Assembly (NCBI GenBank): GCA_001466705.2 | Contig: LATX02000046.1 | Span: forward strand, 930,001-994,000 | Reading direction: 5' to 3' | Source of the DNA: Moniliophthora roreri | Taxonomy: Eukaryota; Basidiomycota; Agaricomycetes; Agaricales; Marasmiaceae | Length of the DNA stretch: 64,000 nucleotides | In this document: piece after piece, positions 11,369-22,389 of the stretch | How the letters are laid out: each line of letters begins with the position of its first letter | How positions within the stretch are numbered: position 1 is the stretch's first letter | Notes under the pieces: generated by a model | What the model was told of the DNA's origin: nothing | Seen by the model: only the letters and a program-made list of their open reading frames with translations | The model's database searches: none | Translations under genes and position numbers: made by a program

Positions 11369-11979
11369 TTCTGACCTGTCTATGTATCAGATCCAAAGCA
11401 GATCACTCCCGAAACCTGTAGGGAATCTAACTATAGTCCAATGAACACATTGGCTAGTTAACCAAGCTCTCAAAAGTGCTATCAATGGGATTTTAACTTA
11501 TACTTTACTTTTCTATGACATCTGCAAAGTGCAAGCTGCAGTCAAACAGTACAGAGGTACTTAGAGGAGACATCAAAACAGAAAGATGGATTAGAACAGG
11601 AACAATCATAGAACAATCCTCCTCCAAAGTCAATATATAGATCTCTTTGGGAGGTCCCCAGTGACATATAATATCTTCAAAGAGCCATTCTCCAATTGAT
11701 CTAGCTTTCTCATCTCTCAATGCTCGAGCTTCTGACCAATTAGATAAGGCATCTCTAGCATGTGCAATGTTCTTGCACACATCACTAGCTGGTGACACTT
11801 TAAAGATGTCAATATGTATCTTCTGAAAGAGGGAAGGTGTATGTGTTCGCATTGGTGGTACCTTAATTAGGTTTAATAGCCTATCTTGACATGCTTGACA
11901 TGTTTTCATGAACCATTGCACATTATTTTCTAGCTCCAGCCACCAGAATCTCTTCTTTAAGAGACTTTCTGTAGCATAN
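11369..11979. other. Misplaced family 2 fragment (LTR piece plus inverted integrase piece)
   Basis: From 11369 to about 11640 the sequence matches the family 2 LTR in plus orientation. From 11641 to N11980 it encodes family 2 integrase on the minus strand, including the CQACQ half of the HHCC zinc domain. The same LTR-integrase fusion recurs at 22390-22920, offset by 10,931 bp, with few differences. It interrupts element B just after the primer site, so it is probably a contig placed wrongly by scaffolding. Confidence 0.6.
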
Positions 11980-11980
11980 C

Positions 11981-12279
11981 TTTCTACTTGTTTAGCAAAC
12001 AACGATGTCGACTCTGCAGTTTGTATCCAAACGAGTAGCTACAAAGGATGTATAAGTAGATAGTCTGCTAGATCTAAGCTCTTCAGCTTGACCTGGTTTA
12101 ATCAACTTGTGTTTAGCCAAAAAACGAACCCTCTGAACTCTAGCTTTTCTGAAGCTAGCTCTCTAACTTGTACCTTAACTCCTTTGAGAAGGAAACTTTC
12201 CTTTCTTGTTGGAGTTAACTCTGCATCACTACATCAAGTGTTGTTGAGTTGTTGTCATTGCTGTGCAAGTAACGTAACA
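11981..12279 (+). repeat. Partial 5' LTR of element B, second copy
   Basis: This is the 3' ~300 bp of the B LTR, repeated after N11980 and directly joined to the primer site and gag leader. It is the copy physically linked to the B internal region. Confidence 0.85.
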
Positions 12280-12281
12280 AA

Positions 12282-12293
12282 AGGTCAAGCTGA
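12282..12293 (+). promoter_or_regulatory. Primer-binding site of element B
   Basis: AGGTCAAGCTGA lies two bases after the LTR end and is exactly complementary to TCAGCTTGACCT in the B LTR. Confidence 0.7.
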
Positions 12294-12360
12294 TCGTTGC
12301 CAACCTACCCAGGTTTAGGCATCACCTATCAAGGACAAGACGACACCTTGAGCACACCTT

Positions 12361-13602
12361 ATGGCAGAGGAAGAAACTGACCTAGACGAAGACCTTGAAG
12401 TAGCCGAACAGCTATTGAATCCTGACCCAACTCAAACTCCGCAAAGAATCACTCGAAGTCAATAAAAGAAAGCCATTGTAGGTCTTCAAGAACAAGAAAT
12501 CGAAGAACAAACCGAGAGCAAACCCAAAGCTAAGTCTTCACACGAATCTGAAACAGAATCTCTGGGAATAAAAGATTTATTCCAAACTCCAGAAATGACT
12601 ACTCCAAGTGGAAGTACCGACGTCAAACCAGATGTCAAGAAAGAAGAAAGTTCTAGCAAACAATGGGCTGTGCAGATAGCAACGTCAGTTGTCGAAGCAA
12701 TTGATGAAAAGAAAGAGGACTCGAGCAAAGGGCCCACTCCCGAACCATATGAAGGAGATCACAAAGATACGTGTCAATTTCTTTTTGATCTTGAACTTTA
12801 TTTCAAAATGAACCCTAGCAAAGGCAATACCGATGAAAAGAAGAAGATGATTCTTCTTTCACTCCTTAAAGGAAAGACTACAGAATGGAAGATGACCGAA
12901 CAAGAGCAATTGTTCCCCGAAGACGATGATCCTGAAGAGAAAAAGAAGGCTGCTGAAGAAACTTGGAGTGCTTTCAAAAATAGGTTCAAAAAGCATTGGC
13001 AACCAGTCGATGTTGCAGGAGACGCACAGATGAGGATTTGCGATCTTCAAATGAAGGAACGTGCTGATGATTACGTCAATCAATTCCGACTCCTTGCATC
13101 GCAAACTGGATATGACGATGTCGCCCTAATGACGTTCTTCAAAGAAGGCCTAGTATCTTCTCTCCAAGACAAGATCATGCTTTGATCTGAAGGACCACCT
13201 GAGACTCTTGACAAGTGGTACGAAATTGCCATTCAATATGATAACCAATACAAATTCGCTATGGCAAACAAGAAACGAAGACAGCCAAAGGAAACTATAA
13301 AACCAAAGATCAATCAAAAGGAGAAGGAAGTAGTAATCAACTGAACCTTTCCTCTATCGGACAGCGACAAGAAAGACTATATGATTCAAGGGAAGTGTTT
13401 CTGATGTGCACAGATTGGTCACATCTCACGAGATTGTCCCCTCAAAGGACAAATTCAAACCGAACGAACCCTTCCTCGGAAACCTGAGCTGAAGAAGATG
13501 ACTCCACAAGATGTCTTCACGGGAGTTCAGAAGATGATATTGGAACAAGGAGCTGCTGAACAAGAGGAGATCTTCGATCTCATGGGAAAGAAGGGTTTTT
13601 AA
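12361..13602 (+). pseudogene. Element B gag, broken by stops
   Basis: The frame opens at the ATG at 12361 (MAEEETDLDED) and ends at the TAA at 13600-13602. An acidic N-terminal part is followed by a capsid-like domain (about 12740-13250) and a CCHC knuckle near 13396-13437, in which the second residue after the first Cys-Phe is a TGA (C-F-stop-C...H-ISRD-C). Stops are at 12463 (TAA) and at 13183, 13342 and 13402 (all TGA). The TGAs look like CGA decay. The part from 12691 onward is repeated exactly at 15291-16202. Confidence 0.85.
13593..13599 (+). promoter_or_regulatory. Putative -1 frameshift site, element B (copy at 16193-16199)
   Basis: GGGTTTT is followed immediately by the gag stop TAA (13600-13602). 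Protease continues open in the -1 frame (KRWKRPTLLPP, then the retropepsin). Confidence 0.65.
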
Positions 13603-15289
13603 AGAGGTGGAAGAGGCCAACGCTCTTACCACCTGCAATTACAGTCTCAACTGTTGTACTAGCTATGTTTACAAGACACTCTATGCATATTCCGTTCACG
13701 TACAACAATGGGACAGAAATCGTCGAAGGAAAAGCCCTGATCGATTCCGGGGCAGGAGGACGCTTCATCAGTGAAGAAGAAGCACGAAAAACAAAGAAAC
13801 CCTGGAACAAGTTAACAAAACCCATCAAAGTTTACAATGTTGATGGAACGTGGAACAAGATTGGTTGGATCATGCATACGATTACCGTGGATATTTCCAT
13901 CGGAGATAGAGAGATGTCGGAAACACTTTTCATCTCCGGTCTCGGACCAGAACAAATGATTTTAGGACTACCCTGGTTACAAGATCACAATCCAGATATT
14001 GATTAGATCACAGGAGTAATCAGGTTTAGACCCAGACAGAAGATCATGGTTCGGAGACCAATCAAGCAATTCTCAGGAACCCTTGATAGAGCGGAAGATG
14101 AAGAAGTTATTATTTGGTCGTTCATCAGAGGAGAAGAAGATAGTGATGAAATCAGAATCAACGCTAAGTTATCCACCTCTCAGGTATTGGCACAAGCTCA
14201 CAAAGTCAAATTGAAAAGTCTAGAAGAACTGATTCCTCCTTATCTATCAGATTATACTGACAGATTTGAGAAGAAAAAGTCCAAAAGATTCCCACCGTCT
14301 AGACCCTACGATCACACAATAGATTTGAAACCCGATTTCAAACCTCGGGATTGTAAAGTCTATTCCCTTTCACCTAAAGAACGAATCAAACAAGACAAGT
14401 TCTTGGACGAAAACCTTCGAAAAGGGTACATTCGACCTTCGAAATCTCCGATGGCTTCCCCTTTTTTCTTTGTGTCAAAGAAAAAAGCAGGAGCACTTCG
14501 ACCATGCCAAGACTACAGAGACCTTAACAACAGAACAATAAAGAATCAATATCCTCTTCCTCTCATAACCGACCTCATTGACAAGCTAATGACAGCTTGT
14601 GTCTTTACCAAACTGGATTTACGAAACGAATACAATAATATCCAAATCAAAGATGGAGATCAATGGAAGGCAGCATTCAAAACTCCGAGAGGACTCTTTG
14701 AACCCACAGTTATGTTCTTTGGACTGACAAATTCACCCGCTACCTTCCAAGCCTTTATGAACGACATCTTAAAGGATTTCATCAATAAAGGATGGTGCGT
14801 GGTATACATGGACGACATCCTCATATTCTCAGATGACAGGTGAATGCACCAACTTCGAACAAGACAAGTTCTAGAACGATTACAAGAACATGACCTGTAC
14901 CTCAAACCGGAAAAGTGCAAATTTGATGTCGTCAAAACGCTCTTCTTAGGATTGGTCATTACCCCCGGACATGTCCAAATGGATCCAACAAAATTGGTGG
15001 GAATTAAAGACTGGGAACCGCCAACCACAGTTAAAGGTGTGAGATCTTTCCTAGAATTTGCAAATTTCTATTGGAAATTTATAGGGCAATATGTGGAAAT
15101 TGCACGACCTTTACATGACTTGACGAAGAAAAATGTACCGTTCAAATGGACAAAGCTATGTCAAATAGCTTTTGAAATAATGAAGCTAAAATTCCTACAA
15201 CAACTAATATTAAAAATGCTGGATGATGCACAACCCTTCATTATCAAAGCCAACACATCAAAATGGGCTACAGGAGCAGTGCTACAACA
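13599..15289 (+). pseudogene. Element B pol, first (duplicated) partial copy
   Basis: It covers protease (13665-14006, active-site DSGA, flap-side ILGLPWL) and RT with YMDD at 14805-14816, up to the start of RNase H ([11 protein letters not shown]), where N15290 cuts it. Stops are at 14004 (TAG in place of the Trp codon found in sister copies) and 14841 (TGA). It is identical to 16199-17889. Confidence 0.85.
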
Positions 15290-15290
15290 N

Positions 15291-16202
15291 GTCGAAGCAA
15301 TTGATGAAAAGAAAGAGGACTCGAGCAAAGGGCCCACTCCCGAACCATATGAAGGAGATCACAAAGATACGTGTCAATTTCTTTTTGATCTTGAACTTTA
15401 TTTCAAAATGAACCCTAGCAAAGGCAATACCGATGAAAAGAAGAAGATGATTCTTCTTTCACTCCTTAAAGGAAAGACTACAGAATGGAAGATGACCGAA
15501 CAAGAGCAATTGTTCCCCGAAGACGATGATCCTGAAGAGAAAAAGAAGGCTGCTGAAGAAACTTGGAGTGCTTTCAAAAATAGGTTCAAAAAGCATTGGC
15601 AACCAGTCGATGTTGCAGGAGACGCACAGATGAGGATTTGCGATCTTCAAATGAAGGAACGTGCTGATGATTACGTCAATCAATTCCGACTCCTTGCATC
15701 GCAAACTGGATATGACGATGTCGCCCTAATGACGTTCTTCAAAGAAGGCCTAGTATCTTCTCTCCAAGACAAGATCATGCTTTGATCTGAAGGACCACCT
15801 GAGACTCTTGACAAGTGGTACGAAATTGCCATTCAATATGATAACCAATACAAATTCGCTATGGCAAACAAGAAACGAAGACAGCCAAAGGAAACTATAA
15901 AACCAAAGATCAATCAAAAGGAGAAGGAAGTAGTAATCAACTGAACCTTTCCTCTATCGGACAGCGACAAGAAAGACTATATGATTCAAGGGAAGTGTTT
16001 CTGATGTGCACAGATTGGTCACATCTCACGAGATTGTCCCCTCAAAGGACAAATTCAAACCGAACGAACCCTTCCTCGGAAACCTGAGCTGAAGAAGATG
16101 ACTCCACAAGATGTCTTCACGGGAGTTCAGAAGATGATATTGGAACAAGGAGCTGCTGAACAAGAGGAGATCTTCGATCTCATGGGAAAGAAGGGTTTTT
16201 AA
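15291..16202 (+). pseudogene. Element B gag, duplicate 3' part
   Basis: Exact repeat of 12691-13602, with the same TGA stops at 15783, 15942 and 16002. It is probably not a second gene. Confidence 0.85.
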
Positions 16203-19200
16203 AGAGGTGGAAGAGGCCAACGCTCTTACCACCTGCAATTACAGTCTCAACTGTTGTACTAGCTATGTTTACAAGACACTCTATGCATATTCCGTTCACG
16301 TACAACAATGGGACAGAAATCGTCGAAGGAAAAGCCCTGATCGATTCCGGGGCAGGAGGACGCTTCATCAGTGAAGAAGAAGCACGAAAAACAAAGAAAC
16401 CCTGGAACAAGTTAACAAAACCCATCAAAGTTTACAATGTTGATGGAACGTGGAACAAGATTGGTTGGATCATGCATACGATTACCGTGGATATTTCCAT
16501 CGGAGATAGAGAGATGTCGGAAACACTTTTCATCTCCGGTCTCGGACCAGAACAAATGATTTTAGGACTACCCTGGTTACAAGATCACAATCCAGATATT
16601 GATTAGATCACAGGAGTAATCAGGTTTAGACCCAGACAGAAGATCATGGTTCGGAGACCAATCAAGCAATTCTCAGGAACCCTTGATAGAGCGGAAGATG
16701 AAGAAGTTATTATTTGGTCGTTCATCAGAGGAGAAGAAGATAGTGATGAAATCAGAATCAACGCTAAGTTATCCACCTCTCAGGTATTGGCACAAGCTCA
16801 CAAAGTCAAATTGAAAAGTCTAGAAGAACTGATTCCTCCTTATCTATCAGATTATACTGACAGATTTGAGAAGAAAAAGTCCAAAAGATTCCCACCGTCT
16901 AGACCCTACGATCACACAATAGATTTGAAACCCGATTTCAAACCTCGGGATTGTAAAGTCTATTCCCTTTCACCTAAAGAACGAATCAAACAAGACAAGT
17001 TCTTGGACGAAAACCTTCGAAAAGGGTACATTCGACCTTCGAAATCTCCGATGGCTTCCCCTTTTTTCTTTGTGTCAAAGAAAAAAGCAGGAGCACTTCG
17101 ACCATGCCAAGACTACAGAGACCTTAACAACAGAACAATAAAGAATCAATATCCTCTTCCTCTCATAACCGACCTCATTGACAAGCTAATGACAGCTTGT
17201 GTCTTTACCAAACTGGATTTACGAAACGAATACAATAATATCCAAATCAAAGATGGAGATCAATGGAAGGCAGCATTCAAAACTCCGAGAGGACTCTTTG
17301 AACCCACAGTTATGTTCTTTGGACTGACAAATTCACCCGCTACCTTCCAAGCCTTTATGAACGACATCTTAAAGGATTTCATCAATAAAGGATGGTGCGT
17401 GGTATACATGGACGACATCCTCATATTCTCAGATGACAGGTGAATGCACCAACTTCGAACAAGACAAGTTCTAGAACGATTACAAGAACATGACCTGTAC
17501 CTCAAACCGGAAAAGTGCAAATTTGATGTCGTCAAAACGCTCTTCTTAGGATTGGTCATTACCCCCGGACATGTCCAAATGGATCCAACAAAATTGGTGG
17601 GAATTAAAGACTGGGAACCGCCAACCACAGTTAAAGGTGTGAGATCTTTCCTAGAATTTGCAAATTTCTATTGGAAATTTATAGGGCAATATGTGGAAAT
17701 TGCACGACCTTTACATGACTTGACGAAGAAAAATGTACCGTTCAAATGGACAAAGCTATGTCAAATAGCTTTTGAAATAATGAAGCTAAAATTCCTACAA
17801 CAACTAATATTAAAAATGCTGGATGATGCACAACCCTTCATTATCAAAGCCAACACATCAAAATGGGCTACAGGAGCAGTGCTACAACAAAAAGACACAG
17901 ACAACAAGTTCCACCCATGTGGATATCTGTCACATGCCCTCATGGAGACAGAATGGAACTATGAGATCTACAACAGAGAACTCCTAGCAATAGTAAATGC
18001 CCTTAAAGCATGGGAACACTATTTGCTTGGTTCCACGCACCCGGTGACAATTCTATCTGATCACAAAAACTTGTCTTATTTCAGAACTGCACAGAAATTG
18101 AATCGAAGGCAAGCCCGATGGAGCCTTTATCTCTCTCAATTCAAACTCCAGTTGATTTACGTACCTGGAACAAGAATGGTACAATCAGACACTCTGTCAA
18201 GAAGATCGGATTTAATAGAGGACGAAGACACCAACAACGAAGATGTCGTTGTATTACCTGATAAGTTATTCATTAATACAATGGACATGGAACTGAAGGA
18301 CATGCTTGAAGAAGCACTTCCAACAGATGAATTCTTCAAAATGACAGTAGAGTCATTATTGGAAAAAGGAGTCACTCTGATCAAATCATCTTTGCAAGAC
18401 TGGAGGACGACGGACGGAATCCTCTATTACAAAAATAGAGTGTATGTTCCAAACGATCCAAAATTACGCAAACACCTTGTGAAGTCAATCCATAAGGCAT
18501 TACTACATGGACATCCAGGACAATGGAACACTGTTGATCAGATCCAACGGGACTATTGGTGGCCAGGAATGACAAAATACATCAAGTCATTTGTGGATGG
18601 ATGTGCAGCCAGTCAGCAGATGAAAATCAATACACACCCAACGCGAGTACCGTTACAACCCATCGGAGGACATAAAGATATGTTACTATTCCAAATTATC
18701 ACAATGGACTTGATCACAGATCTTCCAGAAGTTGACGGTTGCAATTCAATCTTAGTCATGGTGGACCACGCTGCTACAAAGGGAGTGATTTTCATCCCAT
18801 GCAAGAAGAAACTAGATGCAGCAGAGACAGCTGAACTTCTCTTTCAACACATGTACAAAAGATTTGGGCTACTAGACAAAATCATTTCAGACAGAGACCC
18901 CCGATTCGCTGCAGAAGTGTTTACCGAAATAAGAAGGATCTTGGGGATCAAACAAATGCACTCATGGCGAATAGTAGGAGTTTGTCTCGGAGAAACTGAA
19001 AGAGTCAATCAAGAAGTGGAAATCTATCTATGCTTCTTTTGTGCGAAAGAACAGACAAAATGGAAGGACCTCCTTCACTTTGCAGAATTCACGCACAACT
19101 CTCGAAGACATTCTGTAATGAAACAATCCCCTTTCTACCTCACGATGGGCTATCATCCCCGACCATTACCCACCATATTCGACAAGACATTGATTCCATC

Positions 19201-19744
19201 AGTGGAGAAACGAATCGAAGAACTCAAGAAGCTGAGAGAGGAAACCTCAGCACTCTTATACATTTCCACAAGAAGGATGAAAGAAAGGAACGGAAGGCAT
19301 TTTGACAGGTTTGAAAAGGGACAAAAAGTTTGGTTAGAAGGAAAGAACCTTTTGCTTGGATACCCTTCACCAAAATTATTGCCAAAACAAGAAGGACCCT
19401 TCGAAATAGAAGAGGTGATGGGACCAGTAACCTACAAGTTAAAAGTCCCGTTCCAATGGAGGATTCACCCTGTTTTCCATGCTGGTCTTCTTACACCATT
19501 CAAGGAAAACGACATCCATGGGCTGAACTTCCTAGAACCACCACCTGACATAGTCAAAGGACAGGAAGAGTTCGAAGTCAAAGCGATTATAGGTCATCGA
19601 CCAAAAGGGAAGAAGAAAGGAAAAATACAGAAACTGACCCACTACCTCGTGTCTTGGAAAGGGTACAATTCATCCCACAATCAATGGAAAAGGCCGAGCA
19701 CACTCAAACATTTGATGGAGTTGTACCTGGAGTATAAAATCTGA
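16199..19744 (+). pseudogene. Element B pol: protease, RT, RNase H, integrase, chromodomain
   Basis: Protease is at 16265-16606, RT at 16646-17650 (YMDD at 17405-17416), RNase H at about 17850-18200, then integrase and chromodomain in one 766-codon open stretch 17444-19744. Two integrase lesions are visible. The HHCC zinc finger reads CAASQQ instead of C-x2-C, losing its last Cys. The segment before GETERVNQ (about 18950-18990) is scrambled compared with the HSMSTAFHPQTD block of C and D, as if two compensating indels occurred. The C-terminal chromodomain is intact (EEFEVKAIIGHRP...YLVSWKGYNSSHNQW). Stops are at 16604 (TAG) and 17441 (TGA). Confidence 0.9.
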
Positions 19745-19777
19745 CATAACCTCCCCTAGAACCCTATTCCAACAAAC

Positions 19778-20953
19778 ATGTCTTCCGAACTCCCCTATTC
19801 TTCTCGACAAGTCTTTTCACATGAAATAGCTCATACTGGACCATTTCGTCCTAGTGCGTTTGAACTCCTCTTTCTTATCAACTCCAAAGACTATGACGAT
19901 CAAATCACTGCTGCCGTTCAAGATGATGACAGACTTCGGGCCTTCTGGGGCAGCATGCTCTTCCTAAGGGGTCATCGCCGCAGAATGAACAAGGCTCTAG
20001 TGCAACTAGATCGTCAAGCTGGAACATTCGCCGAAGCCATGACGAACGATGAAGACATGATCCAGTTGATGGATCCAATCACAGTACCAGTGCCCGTCTT
20101 AGACGTCGAGAACTTACCGGTTCATGTAGAAATCCCGAAAGACGCTGATGAACCTTTCCCAGACAGCGAGGATATCAACTCCAACGAACCTGCCTTCTTC
20201 CACGAGGTCCAACGAACTCATCGAAGACTCAGAAGAGCAATTGTCGTTGCTCACGGCCAATGCCTTCTCCAGACAAGACAGAGACTACGTAATGTCTCCC
20301 CTTCCATTCATTCCAATCCAACACAGACTGCAAACATTGTCGCTGATTCCCAGAACGAACTCATCTACCCCTCTGAGTCATCGAGCAACTGGACCGATGA
20401 CTCAGGAACAATCTTCAACATGTCTGAATGAGTACGACTATTCCCCACCACCCCCCCACGTACAACAACTCCTCCTATGCTTGGACCAACAGTTGAACAG
20501 CCCAATTTCCCCAATAACTCCACTCATTCCACTCACCATGAGCAGTGATTCGACATCGCAAACCAATTCCCCACCACTGATGAATCGATTAACTCCAGAA
20601 TGCAGATTAGTGTGGGACAACGAAGACCTCAACGACAAACCAGAAGAATTACGACCCGTTGACAGATCGAGGAGTCCTACACCACGTACAACAGAATGGA
20701 TGGAAGAGGTGTACACACGACTCTGTGCCCTGTGTGCAGACTGGGGAAACACTGCGCCACTGACTGCAGGCAGTATAGTTGCCCGCTCTGCACCGAACAT
20801 GCACCTGGACATATATCTCGTGACTGTCACGACCGATGAAGGTCTCAAAGAACTTCAAAGCGTAACCATTCCCTCCGCGATCCAACTACTTACAACAATC
20901 TTACAGACAATCTCGCCTGGGACGATGAGATTTACGGAGACAGAGAGTCCTGA
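19778..20953 (+). pseudogene. Element B ORF3a: YDDQI-domain and zinc-knuckle protein, broken
   Basis: It starts at the ATG at 19778, 33 bp after the pol stop. The N-terminal domain holds DYDDQI and MLFLRGHRRRM. A Pro/Ser-rich linker follows, then two CCHC-type knuckles at about 20726-20830 (C-PV-C-RLGK-H...C, C-PL-C-TEHAPG-H-ISRD-C), and the frame ends WDDEIYGDRES at 20953. In-frame stops are at 20429 and at three further points, all TGA. The same protein architecture occurs in C, D and E. It lies where env would be, but nothing suggests membrane insertion, and the knuckles point to nucleic-acid binding. Confidence 0.65.
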
Positions 20954-21098
20954 ACGACAAGAACCACCACCAAGACCAGCATTTGTAGTTGATATTGGAG
21001 AAGATGAAGGGCTGAGGTATTTCTACAGAATAAATTCGCCACAGTTCCAGGGAGAGTGGCTACATATGGGACAGCTGGTTACAAGCGTGGACGCTTGA
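20148..21098 (+). CDS. Element B ORF3b: open frame overlapping ORF3a in +1
   Basis: A 316-codon frame with no stop lies +1 to ORF3a and extends about 145 bp beyond the ORF3a end. The unique C-terminal tail (FVVDIGEDEGLRYFYRINSP) looks protein-like. The start is uncertain, since the first codon of the open stretch is not ATG (first ATG codes MSPLPF, about 20290). The +1 relation to ORF3a also holds in C and D. It may be independently translated, reached by frameshifting, or an open frame permitted by the C-rich sense strand. Confidence 0.4.
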   Translation: MNLSQTARISTPTNLPSSTRSNELIEDSEEQLSLLTANAFSRQDRDYVMSPLPFIPIQHRLQTLSLIPRTNSSTPLSHRATGPMTQEQSSTCLNEYDYSPPPPHVQQLLLCLDQQLNSPISPITPLIPLTMSSDSTSQTNSPPLMNRLTPECRLVWDNEDLNDKPEELRPVDRSRSPTPRTTEWMEEVYTRLCALCADWGNTAPLTAGSIVARSAPNMHLDIYLVTVTTDEGLKELQSVTIPSAIQLLTTILQTISPGTMRFTETESPERQEPPPRPAFVVDIGEDEGLRYFYRINSPQFQGEWLHMGQLVTSVDA

Positions 21099-21100
21099 GC

Positions 21101-21127
21101 ATAAAGAGAGGGTAATGTTACAGTTTT
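21101..21127 (+). promoter_or_regulatory. Polypurine tract and start of the 3' LTR of element B
   Basis: AAAGAGAGGGTAA immediately precedes TGTTACAGTTTT, the first 12 bp of the B LTR. N21128 then cuts it. The tract would prime plus-strand DNA. Confidence 0.65.
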
Positions 21128-21128
21128 N

Positions 21129-22159
21129 TTAGAGAAGCTGTGGTACCTGGGAAAGTATGAAGAGCTATATGATACGCTATACAGAGGTGTCTAAGCTGTA
21201 CTTTCTGACCTATCTATGTATCAGATCCAAAGCAGATCACTCCTGAAACCTGTAGGGAATCTAACTATGGCCCAATGAACACATTGGCTAGTTAACCAAG
21301 CTCTCAAAAGTGCTATCAATGGAATTTTAACTTATACTTTACTTTTCTATGACATCTGCAAAGTGCAAGCTGCAGTCAAACAGTACAGAGGTACTTAGAG
21401 GAGACATCAAAACAGAAAGACGGCTTAGAACAGGAACAATCATAGAATGATCCTCCTCTGAAGTCAATATACGGATCAGAGTCAAAGCAGGCGATCTCTT
21501 AATAAAGAATTCACCGGTGGCTAAACAATATGTGATAAGCAAACTAGGTACAAAGACTGCTCAGAAAGACAGAAATCACTTCCGAAGGACATTCACTACC
21601 TATAGACAGATACAACGAGACATATGAAGAATATCTAACACACAAGAAATACTAAATAAGACCAAGTATGCATTGTCAAAGGAGATAGAGACAATAACAG
21701 TGTGTTCCGACCTTGGAAACTTTGGCATCTAGGCCTCTGCCAATGTGCAGATACTAGAAAAGGGGAAATGCTGTCAAAAGATGGGATAGATACAGCCATC
21801 TACTTGTAGATACCCGACATAGAAAAGAGAAAATACAAATTATAGAGTCTAGAACGCCTGGAGGTGTAGATACCCGTGTGGATATGGTCGGATACTCTAG
21901 TGGCCAGACTCTGTGACATCCAAATAATCCCTCTTTTAGTATCTCAGTCACTCATTTGTCATTTCCTGAATTATTGGATATTATTTATAATTTTCTGTAG
22001 ATATATTCCTTGGACTGTATATAAGGACAGCTAGATATTTGTACATACTCAAGTAACTCTGCCCCCTCTGATTGTGAATACATGACGAGTTTGTTTGGTG
22101 TATAAATTTGTGTGCCATTCCAGTTTTGCTTCCTCACTACAGGCCCTGGAGATTGGTCC
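21129..22159 (+). repeat. Family 2 LTR fragment
   Basis: Matches the middle of the family 2 LTRs at 35996-37030 and 52180-52745, including the TGTATATAAGG box near 22016. It starts at N21128 and is interrupted at 22160 by a family 1 LTR after GGTCC. Confidence 0.8.
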
Positions 22160-22388
22160 TGTTATGTTACTTGTGCAAGCAACGCCAACACCTCAACAAT
22201 ACTGGCCTTGGTAATGTCGAGTTGGGGTTCAAGTTCAAGTTCGCCCAGAGGCTTCTGGGGTTCTGAGTTCCGACTAGTCTTTGCTTAGACACAAGTTGGA
22301 TTAACCAGGTCAAGCTGGAGAGCTACGACCCAGTTCTACAGTCCTTAAATAGGTACAAGGTATATACTCGTTTGTACTTACTAGAACG
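22160..22388 (-). repeat. Family 1 LTR fragment inserted in a family 2 LTR
   Basis: Starts TGTTATGTTACTTGTG, with AGGTCAAGCTGG and TTAAATA in the usual order (minus sense), and is cut by N22389. It is the most diverged family 1 LTR here. The host LTR sequence GGTCC lies at its edge and would be the target duplication, but the other side is missing. Confidence 0.7.
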
Positions 22389-22389
22389 N

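Larger units (their letters stand above)
12691..17889 (+). repeat. Exact 2,599-bp duplication about N15290 (assembly artefact)
   Basis: 12691-15289 and 15291-17889 have a constant offset of 2,600 and I see no difference, including shared stops at 13183/15783, 14004/16604 and 14841/17441. The repeat unit starts and ends exactly at the N. Decayed transposon copies of this age would not be identical, so two contigs sharing an unmerged overlap is the natural explanation. Confidence 0.9.
10775..21127 (+). mobile_element. Element B: chromovirus (family 1), disrupted by assembly joins
   Basis: The 5' LTR is at 10775-11338, and a partial second copy of its 3' part is at 11981-12279 after N11980. Internal sequence runs 12280-21115. 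The 3' LTR survives only as its first 12 bp (21116-21127) before N21128. Between the two LTR copies lies a foreign family 2 piece (11369-11979). The internal region contains an exact 2,599-bp duplication (12691-15289 and 15291-17889) about N15290. The real element is probably about 2.6 kb shorter than shown. Because of the joins no target duplication can be scored. Confidence 0.85.

Noticed and set aside
12691..17889. Genuine tandem gag-pol duplication in element B
   Set aside because: The copies are identical including decay mutations and the junction is an N, so an unmerged assembly overlap is far more likely.
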